Origin: Alteromonas sp. LOR
GTDB lineage: Bacteria > Pseudomonadota > Gammaproteobacteria > Enterobacterales > Alteromonadaceae
Length of the DNA: 64,000 nucleotides
NCBI RefSeq assembly: GCF_000753865.1
Contig: NZ_JQFW01000002.1
Location: 62,001 to 126,000, forward strand
Direction: 5' to 3'
Below are positions 53,702-63,398 of the stretch, one piece after another (within the stretch, counting starts at the first letter, position 1; each line of letters opens with the position of its first letter). Below the pieces are notes generated by a model, which was not told the DNA's origin, searched no databases, and saw only the letters and a program-made list of their open reading frames with translations. The position numbers were made by a program, and so were the translations under genes.

Positions 53702-54835
53702 TCAGCCATTAGGGAAAATATCCTCATAAATCGCCTCGACTTTAGCTGCTAGCGCCGGGGCATCAAAATTATTTAGGATTCGCTCTTTTTGTTGCTTACT
53801 AGCTGCACTATATTTATCAGGTTGTTTTATCAGGTTTTCAATTATAGCGACGATTTCATTCCATTTGCCATTCGTTACGATAAAATCTTTATTGCCAATT
53901 ACTTCTTGAACTGAACCACCTTCATAGCCAATGCTAGGCACGCCAAAAGCCATTGCTTCACTCACACTCATTCCAAATGTCTCTAATTCGCTTGTGCTCA
54001 CAAAAAAATCAAGATTTGAGTAAAATGGCGAGAGGTCATCAAGGTTTCCAAGCATGAGACAAGACTTTGTTAGCTGTTTATTGATGATATCGACTTTAAG
54101 CATATTTTCATAATCAGAATCTGCGTATTTTCCACCTCCGGCAATTAGTCCTATTACGTTATTACCATTTTTTATAAGTGCTTCTATAATGTTGATGAAA
54201 TCTTCTAAACGTTTGCGCGGCCGAATTGAACTTGCTGTTCCAATTAAAAGCGGGTTACTAGATATATTTAGTTTTCCGATAAACTTCGCGCTATTGTCAC
54301 TTCTTATACTCGCAATCATCTTTTTGTAGTTTCGGCCATTTCCTATTACTGTTGAGCGACTCCCTTTCAAATAGGCTGGAAAGCCTTCAATACAGTGCTT
54401 GTATTGGTCTTGACTTGTAAATAGCGCTCTGTCTATTTTACATATTCCACCAAATAACCAATGCGCAAACTTTTCATTTATTCTGAACCTTATGCCTGCT
54501 ACTACGGGTGTTCTGGAAATAAACGCTGCATATCTAATGGAAGGATAGATTTCATGCTCATTTACATGAATGACGTCTACCTTTTTTTCTTTTATAAACT
54601 TAACCCATTGAACTAGGTCTCTTAGAAATGTGATAGGTGCTAGTAGGTCAGGTATGTTAAATTTTGTTTTAAATGTTACAACGTGACTATGTTTTGCTTC
54701 CAAACCATCAATCCATTCGCCAGCCTCTGAACATCCAACAAAATATTGATTCTTTCTGCTCTCAGAGACTATAGCGTCAATTACGCACGTAGTGCTCCGG
54801 AGACTTCCACTATGAGTCAGAATTAATATGTTCAT
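53702..54835 (-). CDS. GT4-type glycosyltransferase
   Basis: A 377-residue GT-B enzyme with ILTHSGSLRSTTCVIDA at the N-terminus, TASSIRPRKRLEDFINI and the donor motif TSELETFGMSVSEAMAFGVPSIGYEGG. Its start lies 26 bp inside the end of the polymerase gene. Donor and acceptor unknown. Confidence 0.87.
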   Translation of the reverse strand: MNILILTHSGSLRSTTCVIDAIVSESRKNQYFVGCSEAGEWIDGLEAKHSHVVTFKTKFNIPDLLAPITFLRDLVQWVKFIKEKKVDVIHVNEHEIYPSIRYAAFISRTPVVAGIRFRINEKFAHWLFGGICKIDRALFTSQDQYKHCIEGFPAYLKGSRSTVIGNGRNYKKMIASIRSDNSAKFIGKLNISSNPLLIGTASSIRPRKRLEDFINIIEALIKNGNNVIGLIAGGGKYADSDYENMLKVDIINKQLTKSCLMLGNLDDLSPFYSNLDFFVSTSELETFGMSVSEAMAFGVPSIGYEGGSVQEVIGNKDFIVTNGKWNEIVAIIENLIKQPDKYSAASKQQKERILNNFDAPALAAKVEAIYEDIFPNG

Positions 54836-56150
54836 TTTTTCTCAATACATAAAGTTTATAGGAACACGCACAAAAAAGGATACACCACTGGAGTACCTCG
54901 GCTCTCATGCGGTTTATGAAGGACATGGAAACCATAAAGCTTATTAACGCACATTCTATAGCTAATATCTTGTAATAGTGCTCTGTTACCCTTTTTCCTA
55001 TTTTTCGTAACTTCTCTTTTGCACGAGAAGTGTATTTGAAAGAATAATAAAGCATGGTAAGAAAGGTAATTAATCCTGGATAGCCTACTTCTGTAAGAAC
55101 TTCAAACCATGTTGAGTGAACAGTTTTCTTTCTTGCTGCCCTTGACATATCTCCAGTTGAATTTATAACCACATCAGCAGGTATGTAATCTGGAGCATGA
55201 TAATTAAAGCCTTTTCCCCCTTGTCCAAATGGATAGTCGAAAGACATTTCTACTGCGGCTTTCCAAAATATTGTTCTAGTTGCACCTGTTTCTTTTTCGG
55301 TTGACACTTCACTTTCCTCAGCAATCGAAAAAATTCTTTCTTTAAACGAGTCATCCATCACACTTATTGCAGCAACAAGACCAATCATACCGATAGCTAT
55401 AACTTTTGCTTTTTGGGCTTTTTGCTTAACTGAGGTGAAAAATAAATGACCCATAAAAATAAGTAGTCCGACGAAGGCACCAAGAAAAGCACCTCTACTA
55501 TTTATGAGCACGAGCGCATTTGCGATGAAAGCGGCAGCAATTAAGAAGGGAAGCTTTCTCCAGCCTTTGCACACCCAAATGTAATAAACTGAAAAAACCA
55601 TGGCAGGAACTAGTGCTGATGCGACTCCATTTGAGTCTGGAGTGTCCACCGTACCAATACCTTCCACTCGATTACCACTATTTCGACCAGTTTGATAGGC
55701 TACGAAACTCAGATACCATGCTCCGTAAACATAAGCGATGATACTGTAATCAAGAAACTTTATAGAGTTTATAAATTTAAAAGCAAAAAACATGGTAAGA
55801 GCCATTTTCCAATAAGCTTCTAAATATACAGAATGTGTTATTGGAGATACGGCATAAAAGGATGCAAGATAATAAAGTGAGACAAGTATCACCAAACACC
55901 TCATAGGCACGGAGCCAAAAAAGTTACTTCGGTCGTCTAGGCTCTTCTTATTCATTAAGTAGAGCACACCCATGAGCGCGACAGTATAAAAAGAGTAACT
56001 CAAATTCGGAACAAGGCTGAACCACCATCGCCCAGGCGGGTTAAAAAAATAAATGGCTTGGTAAGTAACAAGCAAAAAAATTGGAGCAATTCTAAACCCT
56101 TGAGTAATTCCTCCTGCGTATGTTAAAAAAAACAATAAGACGTTTAGCAT
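54810..56150 (-). CDS. O-antigen polymerase/ligase-like (Wzy/WaaL family) membrane protein
   Basis: A 446-residue protein with about ten to twelve membrane helices and the O-antigen-ligase pattern: DTPDSNGVASALVPAM, INSRGAFLGAFVGLLIF and a periplasmic loop followed by HSTWFEVLTEVGYPGL. The layout resembles exosortase A-associated putative O-glycosylation ligases (TIGR03097 from memory). It most likely polymerises repeat units in the periplasm. AGGAT lies 5 nt before the ATG. Confidence 0.82.
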   Translation of the reverse strand: MLNVLLFFLTYAGGITQGFRIAPIFLLVTYQAIYFFNPPGRWWFSLVPNLSYSFYTVALMGVLYLMNKKSLDDRSNFFGSVPMRCLVILVSLYYLASFYAVSPITHSVYLEAYWKMALTMFFAFKFINSIKFLDYSIIAYVYGAWYLSFVAYQTGRNSGNRVEGIGTVDTPDSNGVASALVPAMVFSVYYIWVCKGWRKLPFLIAAAFIANALVLINSRGAFLGAFVGLLIFMGHLFFTSVKQKAQKAKVIAIGMIGLVAAISVMDDSFKERIFSIAEESEVSTEKETGATRTIFWKAAVEMSFDYPFGQGGKGFNYHAPDYIPADVVINSTGDMSRAARKKTVHSTWFEVLTEVGYPGLITFLTMLYYSFKYTSRAKEKLRKIGKRVTEHYYKILAIECALISFMVSMSFINRMRAEVLQWCILFCACSYKLYVLRKNEHINSDS

Positions 56151-57250
56151 AAGATCCTGCGATATAGTTTTTTATATTCTCCGACCATTATTGATCGTTC
56201 GAATAAACTTTCAAAACGCAGTGCGCCAGCTAAGCCGAGCTCATCGAGATAGTGTCGATCTTCCGCTACTTTGATAAGCGCTTGAGCGAAGCTTTTGCAG
56301 TCGTTATTTGGTACTACTATGCCGTTACAGTTATGTTTTATAATCTCACCATTTCCGCCAGCATTAGTCACGATACAAGCTTTGCCCAAACTCATTGCTT
56401 CCAAAAGTGTCATAGAAGTGCCTTCACTAAGGGATGATAGTAGGAATACGTCCATAACAGCAATGTAAGCGGCCGGTTGTGCTATATAGCCTGTTAAAAT
56501 AACCGAACCTTCTAATTCAAGCGTCTGGATCGTAGCCTCTATATTTTTTCTTTCTGGCCCATCACCAATAAGCAATAATTTTGCGTCAGTACTTTTTTCT
56601 AATACTTGCTTGAACGCTTGAAGCATTAAGCTGTGATTTTTTATGGGATCGAACCTAGCCACAGAGCCAAAAATAAGTGTGTTAGGCGGAACGTCCAAAC
56701 GTTTTCTCAGCGACTTCACCTCTTGCTTCGAAACACTCAGTGGTGCTATGCCATTGTAAATAAGCGATATCTGCCTTTTGGGAATATATTCAAATTGGCT
56801 CAATGCATTTCTTGTAGCGTCGGCTATCGCAGTAACACGCGAAGTCAGCTTTCTTAGAATTGGGTTTACTAATTTTCTTTTCCACGATGTAGAATCCGGA
56901 TAAAACCGGCCGTGTTCAGTGAATATTATTTTCGCCTTTGTAAATAATGTCGCTAAGGTGCCATAGACCCATGGCGTATACTGGTGGCAATGAACAACGT
57001 TAATGTTGTTTGTTTTAATATGTTTTCGCAATGCTTTTATCAACTTTATGTCCACTCCGGGCTTTCTTGCCTCGCAGGTCACTTGTACACCACTTGCGTT
57101 CATTGCCTTACCCCATGGGCCCAAGGGCTCTTCAATACAGAAGATTGACATATCTATATCATCAGTTGAGTTACCCTCAATAATATTTTTGATTACCATT
57201 TCTGTTCCGCCGATACGCATATCGTAAGTCACATGCAATACTTTAATCAT
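56144..57250 (-). CDS. GT4-type glycosyltransferase, exosortase-locus type
   Basis: The start at 57250 (MIKVLHVTYDMRIGGTEMVI) overlaps the acyltransferase stop by 4 bp (ATGA) and gives 368 residues. It has FGSVARFDPIKNHSLMLQAF, LLLIGDGPERKNIE and LSEGTSMTLLEAMSLGKACIVTN, a standard GT4 set. The N-terminus resembles PEP-CTERM-associated sugar transferases (TIGR03088-like, from memory). Upstream extensions to 57307 lack support. Confidence 0.87.
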   Translation of the reverse strand: MIKVLHVTYDMRIGGTEMVIKNIIEGNSTDDIDMSIFCIEEPLGPWGKAMNASGVQVTCEARKPGVDIKLIKALRKHIKTNNINVVHCHQYTPWVYGTLATLFTKAKIIFTEHGRFYPDSTSWKRKLVNPILRKLTSRVTAIADATRNALSQFEYIPKRQISLIYNGIAPLSVSKQEVKSLRKRLDVPPNTLIFGSVARFDPIKNHSLMLQAFKQVLEKSTDAKLLLIGDGPERKNIEATIQTLELEGSVILTGYIAQPAAYIAVMDVFLLSSLSEGTSMTLLEAMSLGKACIVTNAGGNGEIIKHNCNGIVVPNNDCKSFAQALIKVAEDRHYLDELGLAGALRFESLFERSIMVGEYKKLYRRILC

Positions 57251-58314
57251 ATTGGTGTCGAATTCCTTTTTACTGAAGTCGCTGTATTGCGAGATTCTGA
57301 AAACCAAAACTTGCTCCGTGATTTCATGAAAGGCAGTTCTATTAGCCTGTAAAGGAACTCTGATGCCAAGATGGTAAGCATTAGGGCTAATATAAAGAAG
57401 GCCGCGAAGTTTTCATTTAAACCTAACATTCGTAATAAAGCGAGTGAATCTACGTGCAACAAATACATAGCATATGAACGCGTTGATATATGCATCACAA
57501 TTTTTGTGAATATACCATCGGATGAATAGTTTGTTTGGTCGCCCCATAGAATCCATACCCCGAATATTAACGCAAGCAGCAGTTTACTTGGGTCACTGAT
57601 TTCTAATTCTGGGTTATATCTTGCGATGTAGAAAAAAAGATAAGCGGGAATAGAAACAATGAAAAGTAAATTGGCTTTACTTTGAAATAAATTCCAGATG
57701 CTTTCTTTATGGTGCTTCATGTAAGCAAGAAGTACACCCATAGCACAGCAATCGAGGCGCACGTGAGTTTCATTAAGTGAAGTGTAAAAATCTAGATATC
57801 TAAAGAATGTTGGACAGACCAATAATATAAGTAAAACAAATATTTGATACCGTGTAGGTAGTTTAAGAGTTACTACAAATAATGGAGCAATAAAAAGATA
57901 AAACTGTTCTTCGACTGATAAAGACCAGCTTACATAGAAAACGCTTAAGTCGCCTACGTAATTTTGCAAGAAAAAAATGTGAGCGAAGGGGAATGAAAAA
58001 CTATCTTTCGTGAGGTATAGCTGCAAAATAGTTAATGTCAAAACAGCATAGTATGCAGGCATGGTTCGCATCCATCGCCGCACCCAAAAACGTGGAACTT
58101 GTATATTGCCAAACTGTTTCTTTTCAAGTAACAGTTGATTACCGATAAGCCATCCAGAAAGCACAAAAAAGAGGTCTACGCCAGTCCCTCCAAGTTGAAG
58201 TGGTGCAAGCATGATAGGAGAGCCAGCAGCCAAAATACTGTGACCAGTAAAAACTAGCATAATGGCGAGGGCTCTGAAGCAATCTAGTGAAAAATTACGC
58301 TGCATAACGTTCAT
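57247..58314 (-). CDS. Membrane O-acyltransferase (OafA/YrhL-like)
   Basis: A 355-residue acyltransferase-3 protein with about ten helices: FRALAIMLVFTGHSILA carries the catalytic His region, followed by GGTGVDLFFVLSGWLIG and WVRRWMRTMPAYY. It is the second O-acyltransferase of the locus. The start may be ATG 58314 or 58305; both lie within 20 bp of the amidotransferase stop. It probably acetylates sugars of the polymer. Confidence 0.9.
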   Translation of the reverse strand: MNVMQRNFSLDCFRALAIMLVFTGHSILAAGSPIMLAPLQLGGTGVDLFFVLSGWLIGNQLLLEKKQFGNIQVPRFWVRRWMRTMPAYYAVLTLTILQLYLTKDSFSFPFAHIFFLQNYVGDLSVFYVSWSLSVEEQFYLFIAPLFVVTLKLPTRYQIFVLLILLVCPTFFRYLDFYTSLNETHVRLDCCAMGVLLAYMKHHKESIWNLFQSKANLLFIVSIPAYLFFYIARYNPELEISDPSKLLLALIFGVWILWGDQTNYSSDGIFTKIVMHISTRSYAMYLLHVDSLALLRMLGLNENFAAFFILALMLTILASEFLYRLIELPFMKSRSKFWFSESRNTATSVKRNSTPI

Positions 58315-60175
58315 ACCACATTTGGTACATCAGCATGCTCCATAACACAATGCCATGGTCTTGCTGGCGAGATTGATGTTCTTGCCAAATGTTTTCTATC
58401 ATTTCTGTTCTAAATACGTCTTTTAAACCATGTTGAGTTTGGATGATTCTGGATTTTGAAAGTGTTTTCAACTCTCCCCTAAACCATTCATCTAACGGCG
58501 TGCTAAACCCCATCTTTTTTCTGTACAGCAAAGAATCGGGAATAAAGGACTTAAATACTTCTTTAAGCAAATACTTCTTTTCTCCATCACGGTATTTTTG
58601 TGACGAGGGAAGGGTAGCGGCAAATTCTGCAACTTGATAGTCGAGAATTGGGGCTCGTACTTCTAAAGAGTTAGCCATGCTCATTCTGTCTACCTTCACC
58701 AATATATCGCCCGTCATGTATGTTTTGATGTCGGTATACAGTATTTTGCTTAAATGATCTGGTCCGTCTGCTTTGTTATACATATCAATGGTGTATGCAC
58801 TAGGATGATAGGAACCTAGCTGCTTGGCTATTTCTGGCTTAACCAAATTGCTCCACATTTCATCGGTCATCATACTATTGGTTATATAAAAACCCATTGC
58901 GGCATCGTGTGATAAACTAGTGAGCAAAGATTTTGCTTTTTTTCCAACAGTTCCTGGTACTTTACCTGCTAAATCAGCCAATTTAGGAAATAAAGATTTG
59001 CGAATAGGCTCTGGAAACTTATTCCTAAGTTTGTTTTCAATTTCGTCCGTTGTGTACTTTTCATAGCCCGCGAACATTTCATCACCCCCGTCACCGGCTA
59101 AGGCCACGGTTACTGCTTTTCTGGCTAGTTCCGATACGAAAAAAGTAGGTACAAGAGATGGGTCGGCAAATGGTTCGTCAAAAAAACTTACTATATGCTC
59201 TAGCTGTTCCGCTACATTTTGATGAACCGTAAATTCATGGTGCTCGGTATGGTATTTTTCCGCTATTTCCCGTGCGAAGTCCGCTTCATTGAATTCTTTA
59301 TTGTCGAAGCCAATGGTACACGTTTTCACTGGTGAGTCGCTGGCTTGTGCCATCATGGCAACCACGCCCGAACTATCCACACCACCGCTTAAAAATGCGC
59401 CCAGTGGAACATCACTAATCATTCGCTGTTTTGTGACTTTTTCGAGCAATGCTTTTAGCTGCAGCTTATTGTCTGCTTCATTATTTTTAGAAGTATTTTT
59501 GAAGCTTAAGTCCCAGTATTCATGAATAGTAAAGCCATCTTTGTTCAATATTAAATAGTGAGCGGGGGGAAGTTTGTGAATGTGCTTAAAAATACTTTTT
59601 GGGTCAGGAACATATTGGTAAGCAAAAAAGTCACGTACGGCGTCTATTCGAATTTCTCTGGGAATATTTTCAAGTGCTAGTATCGCTTTAATTTCTGAAG
59701 CAAAGGCAAAGCGACCGTTATCAGAGAAATAGTACAGGGGCTTCTTGCCCAACCTATCGCGGGCCACAAAAAGCTCTTGCTTTGTTTTGTCCCAAAGAGC
59801 AAAAGCAAACATACCATTTAGCTTTTCAAGGCATTTAACACCTTCTCGCGCGTAAAGTTCTAATATTACTTCAGTGTCGGTATGGCTTTTGAAAGAAACA
59901 CCTTGTTGCTCAAGCTCTGCTCTTAGTTCTAAAAAGTTATAAATTTCACCGTTAAATACAATAACTAAATTATTGTTGGCAGAATACATGGGCTGATTGC
60001 CCGCTTCCGATAAATCTAAAATACTGAGTCGACGATGACATAATCCAATATGTTCATCTAAATATATACCGCTTGCGTCGGGGCCTCTGTGCACGATGGC
60101 TTTGTGCATCGCTTCTAATGAAGCATTTCCACCTTCCTGATAATTAAACAGGCTAAACCCTGCAATGCCGCACAT
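58295..60175 (-). CDS. XrtA-type asparagine synthase-like amidotransferase
   Basis: A 626-residue glutamine-hydrolysing amidotransferase. The N-terminal class II glutaminase has Cys2 (MCGIAGF) and the RLSILDL and FNGEIYN motifs. The synthetase domain has the PP-loop SGGVDSS at 263-269 and ALAGDGGDEMFAGY. In exosortase A loci this form is known as amidotransferase 1 (TIGR03108 from memory) and is thought to amidate a sugar carboxylate rather than make free asparagine. AGGGA precedes the ATG. Confidence 0.93.
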   Translation of the reverse strand: MCGIAGFSLFNYQEGGNASLEAMHKAIVHRGPDASGIYLDEHIGLCHRRLSILDLSEAGNQPMYSANNNLVIVFNGEIYNFLELRAELEQQGVSFKSHTDTEVILELYAREGVKCLEKLNGMFAFALWDKTKQELFVARDRLGKKPLYYFSDNGRFAFASEIKAILALENIPREIRIDAVRDFFAYQYVPDPKSIFKHIHKLPPAHYLILNKDGFTIHEYWDLSFKNTSKNNEADNKLQLKALLEKVTKQRMISDVPLGAFLSGGVDSSGVVAMMAQASDSPVKTCTIGFDNKEFNEADFAREIAEKYHTEHHEFTVHQNVAEQLEHIVSFFDEPFADPSLVPTFFVSELARKAVTVALAGDGGDEMFAGYEKYTTDEIENKLRNKFPEPIRKSLFPKLADLAGKVPGTVGKKAKSLLTSLSHDAAMGFYITNSMMTDEMWSNLVKPEIAKQLGSYHPSAYTIDMYNKADGPDHLSKILYTDIKTYMTGDILVKVDRMSMANSLEVRAPILDYQVAEFAATLPSSQKYRDGEKKYLLKEVFKSFIPDSLLYRKKMGFSTPLDEWFRGELKTLSKSRIIQTQHGLKDVFRTEMIENIWQEHQSRQQDHGIVLWSMLMYQMWYERYAA

Positions 60176-60187
60176 ACGTTACGATCC

Positions 60188-61273
60188 CTATAATGAAATG
60201 TAAGGCCGAATTAACGACCCTGCTGAAACGGTTATACTAAGCGGTAGCTTTTGCCATATGCTTTCTACCATTGAACGCAGTTTACTCTGTTGCGACGAAT
60301 CAATTTCTTCTGTAATCGGTCTACCTGCTGAATTGTACTTTTGCCAGTTAAGCAATTGCGGCTCAGCACCCCATTGCTTTTTAAATTTGTAAGTACCCTC
60401 TTCAAAGGTAGAGCGTCCAAAATCAAAACATTCGATACTGTTATCAGCACAATGAGCTAATAACGACCAATACAAAAGCATATTAGGTGCAAGTTTGTTG
60501 TATTCCCTGAGTGTTGAGGCCCACGGAATAGAGGCATTAGTGTTATTTTTGATAACTAACCCTGCACCAATTGCTTTGCCGTCGAAGTAAACTACACCAA
60601 TAACGCTGTTGCTGCCGTATGCTTTAATTACCTGTTGAAACCACTTTTTAGCGTGTACAGGAGAGCCTAAATCTCGCATGTTCGTAGCATAAACGTTGTA
60701 AAATTCGTCAATGAATTTTTGTTCAGTTCCAAGAGCTGTAGTCAGACCGTTCTTTTCAGCTTTGCGAATTTGGCTGCGAAGCTTAGATTTAAAACCTGCC
60801 AATAGTGCTTCACTACTTTCAGGTAGAGGCATAAGCATTCGCACTTTTTGGTGTTTAAGTGATTCAGGCTGTTGAGCTGCGCTATTAATATTTCGTATTT
60901 CTAACCGCGTAATATTCGCTGTAGTGACTTGTTGCACTAGGTACTGCCGCAACTGTTCTTCAATTTCAGCGTTGTCACCAATAGCATAGCCCACATCACA
61001 GTAGGGAAGGGCGCAAAGCTGTGTGCCTAAGAAAGGCGTTTTCATAAGCACTGAGGGCATTACGCCTACGATGCACTGAGTCTCTTTATTTTTAGCTATG
61101 ATGCCAAAGCTTTCGTGGCCATAAGCGTCTTTAACTGCTTGCAACCAAGCAAAGCGGTGGTAGGCTGACGCGAAGCCGTGAGAATTAACGTATCTATCCC
61201 ACGAGATAGCATCTATTGCGGACGCCCGCTCTATAATGATTTCATTGTTTTGTTGCGTATCACCTTTACTCAT
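60188..61273 (-). CDS. FemAB-like XrtA/PEP-CTERM-system protein
   Basis: A 361-residue GNAT-fold protein of the FemAB type with FGIIAKNKETQCIVGVMPSV, KLRSQIRKAEKNGL and CFDFGRSTFEEGTYKFKKQWGAE (TIGR03019 from memory). FemAB relatives transfer amino acids from tRNA; the partner and substrate here are unknown, perhaps aminoacylation of a sugar. It lies 12 bp before the amidotransferase and overlaps the deacetylase by 8 bp. Confidence 0.9.
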   Translation of the reverse strand: MSKGDTQQNNEIIIERASAIDAISWDRYVNSHGFASAYHRFAWLQAVKDAYGHESFGIIAKNKETQCIVGVMPSVLMKTPFLGTQLCALPYCDVGYAIGDNAEIEEQLRQYLVQQVTTANITRLEIRNINSAAQQPESLKHQKVRMLMPLPESSEALLAGFKSKLRSQIRKAEKNGLTTALGTEQKFIDEFYNVYATNMRDLGSPVHAKKWFQQVIKAYGSNSVIGVVYFDGKAIGAGLVIKNNTNASIPWASTLREYNKLAPNMLLYWSLLAHCADNSIECFDFGRSTFEEGTYKFKKQWGAEPQLLNWQKYNSAGRPITEEIDSSQQSKLRSMVESIWQKLPLSITVSAGSLIRPYISL

Positions 61274-62291
61274 AGCTAGCCTCTTTAAATGAGTAAGGTT
61301 GAACTACATCATTTTTATTAGATAACAGAGTTTCGGCTTCTGAGATTGTACAGAAAGACACATTAGCGTGACTTTCTAAATGTTCAAGAACCTTTGCTAT
61401 TCGAGCGCAAATGAGTGAAAAAGCGTTGTCGGCAGTCAGTAATCCAGTAGCCCCGTCAATTAAACTAGAACTATGAAGATACATATGAATAACAGGGTGT
61501 TCTTTTTTAAGAGAGGAGTCACACAGCTCAATCATACTTTTCGCGTCAGTCATTTCTGGACTGAGGTAAATTTTCTTAAGAATTTTGGTGTGCCAAAGCA
61601 TTCCAACCATTTTAAACGCTGAAAATGGTGGTTTAGATAGTGTTGAGTGTATTTTATCGGCCCGACTATCGTTCATTACATTAAAACCTGCAGTAACGGG
61701 GATTTCCATTATATTCCGCTGGCTGCCCGGTTGAAGGGCGTTGTCAAAGCTAGGGTAGTATGGAGTATTAGGTGCGCCTTTGCAGTGAAAGAATGGGTTT
61801 TCGTAAAACGGGTACACGCTGCTATCTACAGTAATTCCGCGCGATGCAAGCAGTTCAAGCGTTTTACCTTTCATACCCCAACGACCACTTCTAAATGAGC
61901 GTGGCGTAACCCCTATTTTTTCATTGATAACACGGTTCAGTTCATCCAGTTTTTGTACAACTTGTTCTTCAGGCAAATTAATAACATGGGATTCCGCTTC
62001 TGTTGTTTTACCAAAGTAGGGCGGGTTACACCATGGGTGCAAATGCGCACCAACCTCTGCCTGCTTCGAGTTTACAAATTCTCGAAGAATACGGCTACCG
62101 TCGTCATTGTTAGCAACTGCATAGTCAACAAAGTAGGTTGGCCTAATGCCTAATGATTGGCAAAAGTCTTGAAAAGCAGGAAGCTTCTCAACATTTTTTA
62201 CTGAACAATCATGCTGAGGAAATTCACTGTCCCACTGCCATTCTTCTTCAGTGTCTATGGTGAGTACAAACAGTACGTTTGGTTTACCCAT
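61266..62291 (-). CDS. Polysaccharide deacetylase-like protein (WalW type)
   Basis: A 341-residue NodB-homology protein: Asp13 and Glu15 (TIDTEEEW), His83 and His85 (GAHLHPWCNPPY), FRSGRWGM near 157 and HMYLHSSSL near 270-279. The pattern is that of WalW-like deacetylases found in polysaccharide loci. It has no signal peptide. It is the second deacetylase of the locus after the DUF3473 enzyme. It overlaps the preceding GT4 gene by 8 bp. Confidence 0.85.
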   Translation of the reverse strand: MGKPNVLFVLTIDTEEEWQWDSEFPQHDCSVKNVEKLPAFQDFCQSLGIRPTYFVDYAVANNDDGSRILREFVNSKQAEVGAHLHPWCNPPYFGKTTEAESHVINLPEEQVVQKLDELNRVINEKIGVTPRSFRSGRWGMKGKTLELLASRGITVDSSVYPFYENPFFHCKGAPNTPYYPSFDNALQPGSQRNIMEIPVTAGFNVMNDSRADKIHSTLSKPPFSAFKMVGMLWHTKILKKIYLSPEMTDAKSMIELCDSSLKKEHPVIHMYLHSSSLIDGATGLLTADNAFSLICARIAKVLEHLESHANVSFCTISEAETLLSNKNDVVQPYSFKEASYE

Positions 62292-63396
62292 TTTGCTGCT
62301 CGTTTAGCATAGTAGAGAACAATTCGTGGTATTCATCAGCCATCCGCTGTGCTGAGAAATTTTCTTGCACAAATATGCGGGCGTTTTGCGCTAGCTGCTG
62401 AGCGTAATGAGTATCGTCTAGTAACGTTTCCCAGTCTTTTTGAAGTTGCTGGGTATCGTGAAGCGGCGTGAGTAACCCGCTTTCTTTGTGAGTAATAAGT
62501 TGGTCAATACCAGCGATGTCATAAGCTGACACAGGGATTTCCATGGCGCAGGCCTCCATTAAACAACGCGGAATGCCTTCAAGTGTGGACGTCATTACAA
62601 ACATATCAAAATCGCGAAGTTGCTCGAGTCTATCGTTTCTAAAACCTAAAAACGATATTGCACTCTCGCTGTGAAGCTCCTTTGCATAAGACTCTAGCTT
62701 TGGCCTATCTTCACCATCTCCAAGGAATACTAGCTCTATATCATTTCGCTTTTTATAGAGTGCATCAAAGCAGTCTAGTATGGCGGTAATGTTTTTGCGG
62801 CTTATCATTTGGCCCACAAAACCTATAACCTTTTTATTGTTTTCCGGCTTTGCTTGCTTGGTTACTCTCACGGCTTCAACTTCTGATAAATCTACGCCAT
62901 TTTGAATATAAGCTAATTTATTTTCGGCTATATTGAATTGCTTTACATCAGCCATTAACTGCTTGGAAAGTGGCACTACTTTATCTGCAAAGCGCATTGC
63001 CTGACATCCGGCCCAAATAAATAGGCGAAGCTTAAAGTCTGCTGCATTTTCAAAACCATGAGGCGTCACTACGCAGGGAATGCCTGCTTTTTTAGCCGCC
63101 ATCACCCCTAAAATATCCGATTTGTAACCATGGGTATGAATAATATCGATGTTGTTGTCTTTTATAAGTGCAGCGAGTTTTTTGACTGCACCTAAATCGA
63201 ACCGGCCATGCATAGGAACGTGATGGGTTTTACCGATGGAACTAAATTGCTTAACGAGTTCTAAATCTTCCGTGCCTGGTTCTAACGTTACTGCCAGCTC
63301 GCTAGTCACATTGCTAGGCATGTGTTTAGACAATGCCAATACCCAGCGCTCTGCGCCATAAAAACCTGTAGAACAAATAAACTGCAATATTTTCAT
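62284..63396 (-). CDS. GT4-type glycosyltransferase
   Basis: A 370-residue GT-B enzyme: ILQFICSTGFYGAERWVLAL, IIHTHGYKSDILG, GFVGQMISRKNITAIL and TSTLEGIPRCLMEACAMEIPVSA. It probably adds a sugar to the repeat unit. It starts 2 bp after the stop of the GT2 gene. Its ribosome-binding site is weak. Confidence 0.88.
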   Translation of the reverse strand: MKILQFICSTGFYGAERWVLALSKHMPSNVTSELAVTLEPGTEDLELVKQFSSIGKTHHVPMHGRFDLGAVKKLAALIKDNNIDIIHTHGYKSDILGVMAAKKAGIPCVVTPHGFENAADFKLRLFIWAGCQAMRFADKVVPLSKQLMADVKQFNIAENKLAYIQNGVDLSEVEAVRVTKQAKPENNKKVIGFVGQMISRKNITAILDCFDALYKKRNDIELVFLGDGEDRPKLESYAKELHSESAISFLGFRNDRLEQLRDFDMFVMTSTLEGIPRCLMEACAMEIPVSAYDIAGIDQLITHKESGLLTPLHDTQQLQKDWETLLDDTHYAQQLAQNARIFVQENFSAQRMADEYHELFSTMLNEQQNG

Positions 63397-63398
63397 TA

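Noticed and set aside
58295-60175. Housekeeping asnB (free asparagine synthesis)
   Set aside because: The position inside the exosortase locus and overall pattern fit the XrtA amidotransferase type better, though by eye the two cannot be separated absolutely.
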